A DNA stretch of 64,000 nucleotides from CBDFKF01 sp965248765 (GCA_965248765.1 CBDFKF010000004.1:2877347-2941346), one strand, 5' to 3'; positions 36,166 through 44,800 are shown, counted from the stretch's first letter. The notes: generated by a model from the letters alone, not told the origin. Program-made: numbers and translations.

Positions 36166-37596
36166 GTGGCGCTATGCCGCGATGCTGAGGTGGATGCCTT
36201 GAAACCGCTCAATCCCATCGTTCTCTCGGGCAAAGAGGTATTGCCGCTCGTCGAGGGCGGCAAAGGCATCAGCATCACCAATGGCCGGTGCTCGGGGGCG
36301 TGGGCGGCCGCCGGCGGCGTCGGCACCTTTTCGGGTGTCAACGCCGATTCGCGTGACGAACAAGGTCGCATCATTCCGCAGATCTACCACGGTCGGACCC
36401 GGCGCGAACGGCACGAGGAGCTGGTCGCGTACGCGATCCGCGGTGGAATCACCCAGGCCCAAATTGCCCATGAGGTCTCAGGTGGCGCGGGTCGGCTTCA
36501 CGTGAATGTGCTGTGGGAGATGGGCGCCGCCGAGCGGGTGTTGCACGGTGTCCTCGACGGCGCGCGAGGCCTCATCGACGGCATTACGTGCGGTGCGGGT
36601 ATGCCCTATCGCCTCGGCGAGGTGGCAACGCGCTACGGCATCCACTACTACCCGATCGTGTCCTCGGCGCGGGCCTTCCGGGCTCTGTGGAAGCGCGCGT
36701 ATCACAAGTTCGCGGATTGGATGGGCGGGGTCGTCTACGAGGACCCGTGGCGCGCCGGCGGCCACAACGGTCTCTCCAATAGCGAGAATCCTGCCGAGCC
36801 GGAGTCGCCCTATCCGCGGGTGCTCGCGCTGCGTCGCGACATGCGGGGCTTCGGCCTCGATCAAACGCCGATACTGATGGCCGGTGGCGTGTGGTGCCTG
36901 CGCGAATGGACCGACTGGATCGACAATCCCGAGCTTGGTCCCATCGCCTTCCAGTTCGGCACGCGCGGACTACTGACCCAGGAGAGCCCGATCCCCGACG
37001 CCTGGAAGCGGCGGCTACTGACCATCAAGGAGGGCGACATATCGCTCAACCGATTCAGCCCTACCGGTTTCTGGTCGTCGGCTCTCAACAACGCGTTCAT
37101 TCAGGAGCTGCGCCAGCGCGCTGGGCGTCAGGTGCCGTACAGTCGGGAGCCTGTGGGCACCCACACCACGCCCTTCGCCGTTAGCGCGCGCAAACGCACG
37201 GTGTACATGACGGCGGACGACAAGACGCGCGCGGAGAGGTGGGTTGCTGCCGGCTTTACCGAGGCACTGCGAACGCCCGATTCAACGCTCATTTTCGTCA
37301 CGCCCGAGAAGGCCCACCGAATCCGTACCGACCAGATCGAATGCATGGGTTGCCTCAGCGAATGCCTATTTTCCAACTGGTCACAGGCACCTTCGGGGAA
37401 CACCGGCAAAAAGACCGACCCGCGCAGCTTCTGCATTCAGAAGACGCTCCAGGACGCGATCCACGGTGATGATGTGGAGAACGAGTTGATCTTCTCCGGG
37501 CATGGCGCCTATCGTTTCGGCACCGATCCGTTCTATTCCAACGGCTTTGTCCCAACCGTGAAGCAACTGGTGGATCGCCTCTGCGATGGCAACTAA
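36166..37596 (+). CDS. Nitronate monooxygenase-like flavoprotein with C-terminal Cys cluster
   Basis: 476 residues from a GTG at 36166; GTG 36190 is an equally possible start. It is a TIM-barrel FMN protein of the 2-nitropropane dioxygenase/NMO group: GGKGISITNGRCSGAWAAAG, ITCGAGMPY, HYYPIVSSARAF, AGGHNGL and PILMAGGVW. Unusually it carries Cys393-x2-Cys396-x3-Cys400-x22-Cys423 (ECMGCLSECLFSNW ... FCIQK) near the C-terminus, which looks like an iron-sulfur site. The substrate is unknown. It overlaps irr by 11 bases, so the two may be co-expressed in an iron-linked setting. Confidence 0.82.
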   Translation: MALCRDAEVDALKPLNPIVLSGKEVLPLVEGGKGISITNGRCSGAWAAAGGVGTFSGVNADSRDEQGRIIPQIYHGRTRRERHEELVAYAIRGGITQAQIAHEVSGGAGRLHVNVLWEMGAAERVLHGVLDGARGLIDGITCGAGMPYRLGEVATRYGIHYYPIVSSARAFRALWKRAYHKFADWMGGVVYEDPWRAGGHNGLSNSENPAEPESPYPRVLALRRDMRGFGLDQTPILMAGGVWCLREWTDWIDNPELGPIAFQFGTRGLLTQESPIPDAWKRRLLTIKEGDISLNRFSPTGFWSSALNNAFIQELRQRAGRQVPYSREPVGTHTTPFAVSARKRTVYMTADDKTRAERWVAAGFTEALRTPDSTLIFVTPEKAHRIRTDQIECMGCLSECLFSNWSQAPSGNTGKKTDPRSFCIQKTLQDAIHGDDVENELIFSGHGAYRFGTDPFYSNGFVPTVKQLVDRLCDGN

Positions 37597-38023
37597 GTCC
37601 GATACGAGCACCAATGCGGCGCGCCCGTACGCGGTGGCGCTCGAACGTCTCAAGGCGGCTCGACTGCGTCCGACGCGCCAGCGCATGGCGCTCGCCCGGC
37701 TTTTGTTCGAGGGCGAGCAGCGGCACGTGACGGCCGATGAGTTGCACGCCGAGGCACAGCGGGCCGAGATTCGGGTGTCGCTAGCGACGGTCTACAACAC
37801 GCTGCATCAATTCACGAAGGTCAGTCTGCTGCGCGAAGTTGTCGTCGATTCCGGACGATCCTACTTCGACACCAACACGAGCGAGCACCATCACTACTAT
37901 TTCGAGTCGACGGGCCGTCTGATCGATATCCCGAGCGAGGCCGTGGATCTAACAGTGCAGCCGGCACCGCCCGAGGGCGCCCATGTCTCACGTATCGATG
38001 TGATCGTCAGGCTGCGGGAATAG
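37586..38023 (+). CDS. irr: Iron response regulator Irr, Fur superfamily
   Basis: 145 residues. The winged-helix DNA-binding domain (RLRPTRQRMALARLLFE, VSLATVYNTLHQF) is followed by a short dimerisation domain containing HHH at residues 101-103 (SEHHHYYFES), the second haem-binding site of alphaproteobacterial Irr. It lacks the rich Cys/His metal set of classical Fur. Irr represses or activates iron genes and is destabilised by haem in Rhizobiales. The start lies within the end of the flavoprotein gene. An ICE-like target is 26 bp beyond its stop. Confidence 0.9.
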   Translation: MATKSDTSTNAARPYAVALERLKAARLRPTRQRMALARLLFEGEQRHVTADELHAEAQRAEIRVSLATVYNTLHQFTKVSLLREVVVDSGRSYFDTNTSEHHHYYFESTGRLIDIPSEAVDLTVQPAPPEGAHVSRIDVIVRLRE

Positions 38024-38048
38024 CGACACTGCGGCAACTTATTATACG

Positions 38049-38066
38049 TTTTGGAATAGTTCTAAT
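38049..38066 (+). promoter_or_regulatory. ICE-like Irr operator upstream of rubrerythrin
   Basis: TTTTGGAATAGTTCTAAT is a near match to the iron control element consensus (roughly TTTAGAA-N3-TTCTAAA) bound by Irr: the half-sites GGAA/TTCT are symmetric around TAG. It ends three bases before a -35 hexamer, so a bound regulator could block or assist polymerase. The identity of the regulator is inference from the adjacent irr gene. Confidence 0.7.
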
Positions 38067-38069
38067 CAG

Positions 38070-38100
38070 TTGACACGCGGGGGTTTTCGGCACATATAGC
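38070..38100 (+). promoter_or_regulatory. Sigma-70 type promoter of the rubrerythrin gene
   Basis: A perfect -35 TTGACA (38070-38075) is followed after 17 bases by CATATA (38093-38098) or after 19 by TATAGC. This leaves an approximately 80-base leader to the ATG at 38181. Confidence 0.55.
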
Positions 38101-38180
38101 GGCCCACCTGGGGTCGAAATCGTCTTAAGCCAGCGGCGTGTCGATCCGCTGGCAACAGAGCCAAACATGGAGGAACGCCC

Positions 38181-38600
38181 ATGCCGTCTCTTTCGGGAAG
38201 TAAAACCCACGACAATCTGAAAGACGCCTTCGCCGGCGAGTCACAGGCCAATCGGCGCTATCTTTATTTCGCGCAAAAGGCGGACGTCGAGGGCCACAAC
38301 GATGTCTCGGCCCTGTTCCGTTCGACGGCCGAGGGCGAAACGGGCCATGCCCACGGCCATCTCCACTACCTCGAGGAGGTGGGCGATCCGGCCACCGGCG
38401 AGCAGATCGGCGAGACCGGCGCGAACCTGAAGGCGGCGATCGCCGGCGAGACCTTCGAATACACCGACATGTATCCTGGCATGGCGAGGACTGCTCGCGA
38501 CGAGGGTTTCGATGAAATCGCGACTTGGTTCGAGACGCTCGCCAAGGCCGAGAAGTCACATGCGGGACGTTTCCAAAAGGCTCTCGACGCGCTCGAATAA
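38181..38600 (+). CDS. Rubrerythrin family protein (no rubredoxin domain)
   Basis: 139 residues from ATG 38181, preceded by GGAGGAA. A four-helix ferritin-like bundle with di-iron ligands in FAGESQANRRY, EGETGHAHGHLHYLEE, AGETFEYTDMY and KAEKSHAGRF. The C-terminal rubredoxin domain of classical rubrerythrin is missing, so electrons must come from another protein. Rubrerythrins reduce hydrogen peroxide or store iron. It is preceded by an Irr-type box and followed 124 bp later by the Fe-S protein and DUF3501, a conserved three-gene neighbourhood. Confidence 0.92.
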   Translation: MPSLSGSKTHDNLKDAFAGESQANRRYLYFAQKADVEGHNDVSALFRSTAEGETGHAHGHLHYLEEVGDPATGEQIGETGANLKAAIAGETFEYTDMYPGMARTARDEGFDEIATWFETLAKAEKSHAGRFQKALDALE

Positions 38601-38724
38601 TCGGAAACGGTTGGACCCTGGCGTCGTATCGGGCAGCGGGCTTCTCGTCAGCCGAGCCGCAAACCGGCGATTCGCGGCATCGAAAACCACGCAGCAACGG
38701 GCATCCGGCTAAGGGGGAGTTTGT

Positions 38725-40071
38725 ATGAAGCAGGGGAAGACCGACCTCTCCGCACGCCATATCGTCGAGTGGGACAACCCAGATTTCTACGACGGGGAGA
38801 TCCTCGACAAAGAGCTGCGGCGCGTCTTCGACGTCTGCCACACCTGTCGCCGTTGTGTCATGCTGTGCGACAGTTTCCCCCGCCTGTTTGATCTGATCGA
38901 CAACGCCGAAAGCGGTGAGCTCGACACCGTAGACAGCGGCGGGTTCAAGGCGGTAGCCGACGCCTGCACGATCTGTGACATGTGCTACATCGTGAGCTGC
39001 CCTTACGTGCCGCCGCACGAGTATGCCGTCGATTTTCCGCACCTGATGGTGCGCTATCGCGCGATGGAACAGAAGAAGGGCGACGTCTCGTTCTTCGAGC
39101 GCGAGCTCGGCCAGACTGATCGCAACGGCAAGCTGATGGGCGTGGTCGCGCCACTTGCCAATTGGGCCTCGCGTCGCGGCAACGGCCTGACCCGCCCGAT
39201 CATGGAATCGGTCGCCGGCATCCACCGCGATGCCGCCATCCCCAAATTCCACGGCAATACCTTCGCCAAGCGGGCCAAGGCTTCGCCGCCGGCAGTCAAC
39301 AAGGAAGCCCCGGCAGCCGGGCGCAAGGCCGTCCTCTATGCGACCTGCTTTGTCGAGTACAACAACCCGGGGATCGGCGTCGCGGCACAAGGCGTCCTCG
39401 CGCGAAACGGAGTCGAGACCGAGGTCGTCTATCCCGGCTGTTGCGGCATGCCGCAGCTCGAACGCGGCGACATCGACTCAGTCTGCGAACGCGCAAAGGC
39501 GGTGGCGACCGAGCTCGGCGAGTGGATCGACAAGGGCTACGATATCGTCGCGCTGGTTCCGTCATGCGCCCTGATGCTGAAGATGGAATGGCCGCTCCAC
39601 CTGCCGCAGGACCCTGCCGTCAAGAAGCTGGCCGAGCACACCAGCGACATCGCCGAGTACGTCGTGGCGTTAGCACGCGGCGAGGGATTGGCGGAGGGGC
39701 TGCAGCCGCTCGAGGGCGGGGTCGCTCTACACCTCGCCTGCCACGCACGGGCCCAGAACATCGGCGCCAAGGCCGCGGTGATGCTGCGCCTGATTCCGAA
39801 GTGCAACGTCATGGTGATGCAGCGCTGCTCGGGCCATGGCGGCTCGTGGGGGGTGATGAAAGACAACTTCGACGTCGGCATGAAAGTCGGCGAAAACGTG
39901 ATGAAACAGGCGGCCCAGAGCGGGCGGCAGTACCTCTCGTCGGAGTGTCCGTTGGCGGGTGATCACATCGTCCAGGGCATGGAGGAATTCGCCGAGGCCG
40001 ACAAGCCGGCGGCGACCGCGGCGCACCATCCGATCGAGCTGTTCGCGATGAGCTACGGCATAACCTTCTGA
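38725..40071 (+). CDS. CCG-domain Fe-S protein, heterodisulfide reductase/GlpC-like
   Basis: 448 residues with GGGGGAG before ATG 38725. The N-terminal ferredoxin part has two clusters: CHTCRRCVMLC (Cx2Cx2Cx3C) and CTICDMCYIVSCP, where the last spacing is four rather than three. Two cysteine-rich CCG domains follow (PGCCGMPQLERGD; RCSGHGGSWG with HLACHARAQNIG). This is the build of HdrD/GlpC/LutA-type electron-transfer proteins. Next to a rubrerythrin without rubredoxin, it is a candidate electron donor or partner; this is inference. Confidence 0.85.
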   Translation: MKQGKTDLSARHIVEWDNPDFYDGEILDKELRRVFDVCHTCRRCVMLCDSFPRLFDLIDNAESGELDTVDSGGFKAVADACTICDMCYIVSCPYVPPHEYAVDFPHLMVRYRAMEQKKGDVSFFERELGQTDRNGKLMGVVAPLANWASRRGNGLTRPIMESVAGIHRDAAIPKFHGNTFAKRAKASPPAVNKEAPAAGRKAVLYATCFVEYNNPGIGVAAQGVLARNGVETEVVYPGCCGMPQLERGDIDSVCERAKAVATELGEWIDKGYDIVALVPSCALMLKMEWPLHLPQDPAVKKLAEHTSDIAEYVVALARGEGLAEGLQPLEGGVALHLACHARAQNIGAKAAVMLRLIPKCNVMVMQRCSGHGGSWGVMKDNFDVGMKVGENVMKQAAQSGRQYLSSECPLAGDHIVQGMEEFAEADKPAATAAHHPIELFAMSYGITF

Positions 40072-40081
40072 GCGGCGGGCC

Positions 40082-40675
40082 GTGCCGCGCGAGAGCCACG
40101 AGATCACGCGCGCTGATGTTCTCTCGATGGAGGACTTCGGGGCGGCGCGCGACGAACGCCGTGCCGAGGTCGCGGCGCTCAAGCAAAACCGGCGGGTCGA
40201 GGTCGGGCCCTATGCCACATTCTATTTCGAGTGCTTCGAGACGATGTGGCTCCAGGTGCACGAGATGCTGCGCATCGAGCGCGGTGGCGATGCTCAGGTG
40301 GCCGGGGAGATTGAGGCCTATAACCCGCTTATTCCCAAGGGTCGGGAATTTGTCGCGACGTTGATGTTCGAGATCGACAACGCGGACAGGCGCGCGCGCG
40401 AGCTAGCGAAGCTGGGCGGTGTCGAAGAGACCATACGTCTACACATCGGCGATACCGTTGTGGCGGCCGTGCCTGAGGTCGATGTCACGCGCACCACGGC
40501 CGCGGGCCGTACCTCATCGGTGCATTTTCTGCATTTCCCGCTGACCGACACGCAGGCCGACCTGGCGCGCGACAGCGCTGCGCCGATGGTCCTCGAGATC
40601 GACCACGTGCACTACCCACACATGACGCGCATAACGCCAGCCGTGCGGGCGGAGTTGTGCCGCGATCTCGATTAG
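40082..40675 (+). CDS. DUF3501 family protein
   Basis: 197 residues from a GTG at 40082, ten bases after the Fe-S protein. It contains ITRADVLSMEDF, VGPYATFYFECFETMWLQVHEMLRIE (core WLQVHEMLRIE) and YNPLIPKGREFVATLM. The last part, FPLTDTQADL and DHVHYPH, is also typical of DUF3501. The function is unknown; the family is regularly encoded beside rubrerythrin and heterodisulfide-reductase-like genes, as here, suggesting a shared role in peroxide or iron stress. Confidence 0.88.
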   Translation: MPRESHEITRADVLSMEDFGAARDERRAEVAALKQNRRVEVGPYATFYFECFETMWLQVHEMLRIERGGDAQVAGEIEAYNPLIPKGREFVATLMFEIDNADRRARELAKLGGVEETIRLHIGDTVVAAVPEVDVTRTTAAGRTSSVHFLHFPLTDTQADLARDSAAPMVLEIDHVHYPHMTRITPAVRAELCRDLD

Positions 40676-40700
40676 GCGGCGCCCGGCGTCGCCGAAAGGC

Positions 40701-41195
40701 CTAAGGCACGACCTCATCGGGGTAGATGCCCCATAGGTACTGGCGTCGGGTCCACCCTCGAATCCCTTCGATCCTCAGCTCGCACCAGGACGCCTCGCAG
40801 GAGAGCAGACGGCCCTGGACGCCCGGCTCGGCCTGCAACACCGGCATCGCGGCGTTCTCGGGACGTTGATAGAGGGTGCGGACGCCGCCGGTGATGATTG
40901 CCGTGCGCTCGCCCGACAGCATGCTGCGGTGGACCCAGCCCTCGGTGCCGTCGATGTCGGCGATCTTGCGCCACAGCTCAAACTCCACGGTTACCTCAAC
41001 GGGCAGGCCCTTGCGCACGAACACCCACGCGATCGGATAGCGCACGCCGGGGCCGGTACGGACATTGACCTCGCCCGCCCGGAGACTCACGAATCGCGGC
41101 AGGGGAAGGCCAGATGGGCCGGTCGACGCGGCTATCGCTGCCGGTGCGAGAGCACTGAAAACAGTGAGAAGACACGCGGTGAGAATGGCGAACAT
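40701..41195 (-). CDS. Secreted SH3-like domain protein
   Basis: 164 residues from ATG 41195; a longer frame from 41363 would overlap the divergent dehydrogenase and is less likely. The N-terminus is a signal peptide (FAILTACLLTVFSALAPAAIA). The mature protein has a bacterial SH3-like domain: VSLRAGEVNVRTGPGVRYPI and ELWRKIADIDGTEGWVHRSM (fragments given). A second repeat ends in CELRIEGIRGWTRRQYLWGIY. Such proteins usually bind cell-wall or other proteins in the periplasm. It converges with DUF3501. Confidence 0.82.
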   Translation of the reverse strand: MFAILTACLLTVFSALAPAAIAASTGPSGLPLPRFVSLRAGEVNVRTGPGVRYPIAWVFVRKGLPVEVTVEFELWRKIADIDGTEGWVHRSMLSGERTAIITGGVRTLYQRPENAAMPVLQAEPGVQGRLLSCEASWCELRIEGIRGWTRRQYLWGIYPDEVVP

Positions 41196-41351
41196 CAAAA
41201 GGCCGACCGGGCCCCGGTAGGCCGCAACCGGGGCGACGGGCGGGTTATGCCAAGCCTCGAAGCCAGCGGTCAAGAAGGAGCCGCTCGTTTGTCTCGGCTC
41301 GGCAGGTCTGCTAGACACACTGCCTTCTTTCTGGGCGTCGCAAGGCGATCC

Positions 41352-42335
41352 ATGGTCCGTCACAAGCCGCTCGTCATCATCACGCGCAAGCTGCCGGAAC
41401 CGATCGAGACGCGGATGATGGAGCTGTTCGATACGCGGCTCAACGCGGACGACCTGCCGTTCGGCGAATCAGAGCTGGTTGAAGCCTTCGGCGAGGCCGA
41501 TATCGTCGTTCCCACGGTCACCGATCGCATCGACCGGAAAATCATCGACGCGGCGGGTCCGGCGCTCAAGCTGATCGCCAGTTTCGGCACCGGCATCGAC
41601 CACATCGACCTCGACGCCGCCCACGAGCGCGGGATCGTTGTCACCAACACGCCGGGCGTCCTAACCGAAGAGACGGCCGACATGACCATGGCGATCATCC
41701 TCGCCGTCGCCCGTCGCCTGATCGAAGGCGAGCGGATGATTCGCGAAGGCCAGTGGGAGGGTTGGGGCCCGACGTTGTTGCTCGGGCGACGGCTGTCAGG
41801 CAAGCGCCTCGGCATCATCGGCATGGGCCGTATAGGACAGGCGGTGGCCCGGCGTGCTCGCGGCTTCGGCCTCTCGATCCACTATCATAACCGCAACCGG
41901 GTCCACCCCGAGATCGAAGCGGAGCTCGAGGCCACCTATTGGGAGAGCCTCGATCAAATGCTCGCCCGGATGGATGTCGTCTCAGTCAACTGTCCGCACA
42001 CGCCGGCGACCTATCATCTGTTGTCGGCCCGTCGGCTCAAGCTTTTGCAACCCCACGCCTTCGTCGTCAACACCGCCCGCGGCGAGATCATCGACGAAGA
42101 GGCGTTGGTCAAAATGCTGCGCGACAGCGAGCTCGCGAGCGCCGGGCTGGACGTCTACGAGCACGAGCCGGTGATCAACCCCGAACTGCTGAAGCTTAAG
42201 AACCTGGTGCTGTTGCCGCACATGGCATCGGCGACGATCGAGGGTCGCATCGCCATGGGCGAGCGCGTTCTCGTCAACATCAAGACATTTGTCGACGGTC
42301 ACACTCCGCCGGATCGGGTGGTCGAAGCGCCCTGA
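41352..42335 (+). CDS. D-2-hydroxyacid dehydrogenase (glyoxylate/hydroxypyruvate reductase type)
   Basis: 327 residues from ATG 41352. The NAD(P)-binding domain has GIIGMGRIGQAVARRARGFG (residues about 155-174). Catalytic elements are Arg in VVNTARGEIIDEEAL, Glu in DVYEHEP and His in LLPHMASAT. Glycine-rich ASFGTGIDHIDLDAA and TEETADMTM are also typical. This branch contains D-glycerate dehydrogenases and glyoxylate reductases; the exact acid is uncertain. It meets the ThiF/MoeB gene tail to tail with no spare base. Confidence 0.88.
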   Translation: MVRHKPLVIITRKLPEPIETRMMELFDTRLNADDLPFGESELVEAFGEADIVVPTVTDRIDRKIIDAAGPALKLIASFGTGIDHIDLDAAHERGIVVTNTPGVLTEETADMTMAIILAVARRLIEGERMIREGQWEGWGPTLLLGRRLSGKRLGIIGMGRIGQAVARRARGFGLSIHYHNRNRVHPEIEAELEATYWESLDQMLARMDVVSVNCPHTPATYHLLSARRLKLLQPHAFVVNTARGEIIDEEALVKMLRDSELASAGLDVYEHEPVINPELLKLKNLVLLPHMASATIEGRIAMGERVLVNIKTFVDGHTPPDRVVEAP

Positions 42336-43130
42336 TCACGCGGCGTAGCGTGACAGATCGGTGATGACCGGGCGCACGCCACAGAGCGGGCACTCGGGAT
42401 CGGGCTTGATGTGGATCTTCCGGAAATTCGTACGGAGCGCATCGAATATGACGAGCGAGCCCGATAGGCTTTTGCCGGCTCCGATCAGCTCCTTGATCAC
42501 CTCAACCGATTGTAGCGATCCCATCGCGCCGGCCAGCGCCCCGAGGACGCCGGCTTCGGCGCAGGTCGGTATCAGATCGGGCGGCGGCGGCTCGCGAAAG
42601 ATGCACCGGTAGCACGGGTGCTCAGCGCCGAGATGGGCCTTGAAGGTGGAGAGCTGTCCGTCGAAGCGCAACAACGCCGCCGAAACCAAGGTCTTGCCGG
42701 CGAGGTAGCAGGCGTCGTTGACCAGGAAACGGGTCTCGAAGTTGTCGCTGCCATCGGCGACGATGTCATAGTCGTCGATGAGGACGCGGGCGTTGGCGCC
42801 GTCCAGACGCTCGTGGTGCGGCACGATCGTGGTATCGGGGTTGATCCGCGCGATCATGGCAACGGCGCTGTCGGTCTTGGGCTGGCCGAGGCGGTCGGTC
42901 GTGTGGACGATCTGGCGCTGCAAATTGGAGAGGCTTACCTCATCGTCATCGATGATGCCGATCGTTCCAACCCCGGCGGCGGCGAGGTAGAGGAGCAGCG
43001 GCGAGCCGAGACCGCCGGCGCCGACCACGAGAACGCGGGAGCTGAGCAGCTTGGCCTGGCCGGCGCCGCCCACTTCCTTGAGGATGATGTGGCGCGCGTA
43101 ACGCTCGACTTGATCTTCCGAGAAATCCAT
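42336..43130 (-). CDS. HesA/MoeB/ThiF family sulfur-carrier adenylyltransferase
   Basis: 264 residues from ATG 43130 (MDFSEDQVERYARHIIL); the earlier frame is not family-like. It has the nucleotide loop VVGAGGLGSPLLLYLAAAGVG, the arginine in LSNLQRQIVH, the DGSDNFETRFLVND signature, and zinc cysteines CYRCIF plus CPLCG. No rhodanese domain. It activates a ThiS/MoaD-like carrier C-terminus by adenylation; the carrier is not in the window, so thiamine or molybdopterin cannot be decided. It is four bases after the Rrf2 gene. Confidence 0.9.
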   Translation of the reverse strand: MDFSEDQVERYARHIILKEVGGAGQAKLLSSRVLVVGAGGLGSPLLLYLAAAGVGTIGIIDDDEVSLSNLQRQIVHTTDRLGQPKTDSAVAMIARINPDTTIVPHHERLDGANARVLIDDYDIVADGSDNFETRFLVNDACYLAGKTLVSAALLRFDGQLSTFKAHLGAEHPCYRCIFREPPPPDLIPTCAEAGVLGALAGAMGSLQSVEVIKELIGAGKSLSGSLVIFDALRTNFRKIHIKPDPECPLCGVRPVITDLSRYAA

Positions 43131-43134
43131 GGCC

Positions 43135-43590
43135 CTAGCTCGCGAGGTCCGAGTGATCGCACCAGTTCCCGTCGGCGCCGCCCGCATCGGCTCGCCGGCA
43201 TAATTCCTCGATGGTGATGGCATCGAGGCGCGCCATCATATCCCGCTCGAGTCCGCGCCACAGCGGTCGGATGACGCGCCGTGCGAGGTCCGAGATGCCG
43301 TCCGGCTCATCGGGTCCGCTGTTCTCATCGAGCTCGTACACCACCCGCGCGATCGTTCCCACCGTCACCCCTTCGCGCGCGTCTGCTAGCCGATACCCGC
43401 CCCGCGGCCCACGCACACCAGTCAGGATGCCGGCCCGAACCAAACGCTGCATGACCTGCTCGATATAGCGCTTGGGGATGCCCTGGCGGCGAGTGATCTC
43501 CTTGCTCTGCACCGGTTCGACGCCGCTGTGGCAGGCGATGTCGAGCACCGCTTCGAGAGCGTGGTACATCTTTTTCGATGGGCGCAACAT
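43135..43590 (-). CDS. Rrf2 family transcriptional regulator
   Basis: 151 residues from ATG 43590, four bases after coaBC. Winged helix with KEITRRQGIPKRYIEQVMQRLVRAGIL (core RRQGIPKRYIEQVMQRL) and GVRGPRGGYRLA, the Rrf2 hallmark. The IscR three-cysteine loop is not present; the region VYELDENSGPDEPDGIS has none, and single cysteines occur at DIACHSG, EELCRRA and NWCDHSD. It probably senses something other than an IscR-type cluster, or uses the scattered cysteines. Target genes are unknown, though cotranscription with the ThiF-like gene is likely. Confidence 0.88.
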   Translation of the reverse strand: MLRPSKKMYHALEAVLDIACHSGVEPVQSKEITRRQGIPKRYIEQVMQRLVRAGILTGVRGPRGGYRLADAREGVTVGTIARVVYELDENSGPDEPDGISDLARRVIRPLWRGLERDMMARLDAITIEELCRRADAGGADGNWCDHSDLAS

Positions 43591-43594
43591 CGCG

Positions 43595-44800
43595 CTACCC
43601 GCTGAGGGTCTGCCCGATGCTCTGGGCGAGGCGCTCGGCAATCGCCGCCTTGGTCATGCGCGGCCAGGAATCGGTGCCCTCGGCCGTGATCAGATGCACA
43701 GTGTTGTCGTCGCCGCCGAAGGTATCGGCCGCGGAGACATCGTTGGCGAGGATCCAGTCGCAGCGTTTGCGCTCAAGTTTGGCGCGTGCGGCGGCCAACA
43801 GATCCTCGGTTTCGGCGGCGAAGCCGACGACCAGCCGCGGTCGGCCGTCGATGCGCCCGGCGAGGCTGGCGAGAATATCGGGGTTCTCGATCAGGGTCAG
43901 GCTCGGCGTATTTCGTCCTTTCTTGAGCTTGTTTGCACCGGCCTCGGCGACATGCCAATCGGCAACCGCCGCGGCACACACTGCGACGTCCGCGGGCAGC
44001 GCCGCCTCGCACGCGGCCAGCATCTCCGCCGCCGTTTCAATGTGAATCGCGCGCACCGCGGCTGGGTCAGGCTCCGCCGTGGGGCCGGTGATCAGCGTGG
44101 TCTCGGCGCCAAGACGCGCGAGGGCACCGGCGATCGCGTGGCCCTGCTTGCCCGAGGAGCGGTTCGAGATGTAGCGCACCGGATCAATGGGTTCTCGGGT
44201 GGGGCCGGAGGTGACCAGAGCGCGGCGCCCCTCGAGCGGCCGGTCCGTCGTCACCAGCGTCTCGATCGCGGCGAGAATATCGGCGGGCTCGGCCATGCGC
44301 CCGGCACCGACCTCGCCACAGGCAAGATCGCCCGCATCGGGGCCGACGAAAAGCACCCCGTCGGCCTTGAGGCGCACGAGACTGCGTTGCGTGGCCGCAT
44401 GGGCCCACATCTCGACGTTCATCGCCGGCGCCATGAGCACCGGCTTGTCGGTTGCTATCAGCACGGTCGTGGCGAGGTCGTCGGCGATGCCGGCGGCGAG
44501 CTTGGCCATCAGGTTGGCGGTGGCTGGCGCCACCACCACAAGATCCGCTTCGCGCGCGAGCCGAATGTGACCCATCTCGCTCTCGTCGGTGAGCGAGAAT
44601 AGCTGCGAGTAGACCTTGTCCCCCGAGAGCGCGGCCAATGAGAGCGGGGTTACGAAGGCGGCTCCGGCCTCGGTCAAAACGGTGCGCACGGTATATCCGC
44701 GCTCGCGCGTCCGCCGAATCAGCTCGAGGCTTTTGAAGGCGGCGATGCCGCCGGCAACTATGAGAAGAATACGCTTTGCGGGCGCAGAGGGCGTGCTCAT
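43595..44800 (-). CDS. coaBC: Phosphopantothenoylcysteine decarboxylase / phosphopantothenate--cysteine ligase
   Basis: 401 residues from ATG 44800. The N-terminal flavoprotein decarboxylase (CoaC) has LLIVAGGIAAFKSLELIRR, APATANLMAKLAAGIADDL and the APAMNVEMW block with the active Cys in LACGEVGAGRM. The C-terminal synthetase (CoaB) has VTSGPTREPIDPVRYISNRSS and KLKKGRNTPSLTLIENPDIL (fragments). Together they turn phosphopantothenate into phosphopantetheine for coenzyme A. It is the first gene before the Rrf2 regulator and ThiF-like gene. Confidence 0.96.
   Translation of the reverse strand: MSTPSAPAKRILLIVAGGIAAFKSLELIRRTRERGYTVRTVLTEAGAAFVTPLSLAALSGDKVYSQLFSLTDESEMGHIRLAREADLVVVAPATANLMAKLAAGIADDLATTVLIATDKPVLMAPAMNVEMWAHAATQRSLVRLKADGVLFVGPDAGDLACGEVGAGRMAEPADILAAIETLVTTDRPLEGRRALVTSGPTREPIDPVRYISNRSSGKQGHAIAGALARLGAETTLITGPTAEPDPAAVRAIHIETAAEMLAACEAALPADVAVCAAAVADWHVAEAGANKLKKGRNTPSLTLIENPDILASLAGRIDGRPRLVVGFAAETEDLLAAARAKLERKRCDWILANDVSAADTFGGDDNTVHLITAEGTDSWPRMTKAAIAERLAQSIGQTLSG

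Noticed and set aside
38125..39390. 421-residue minus-strand ORF over rubrerythrin and the Fe-S gene
   Set aside because: Covers two well-supported genes on the other strand and lacks any family pattern.
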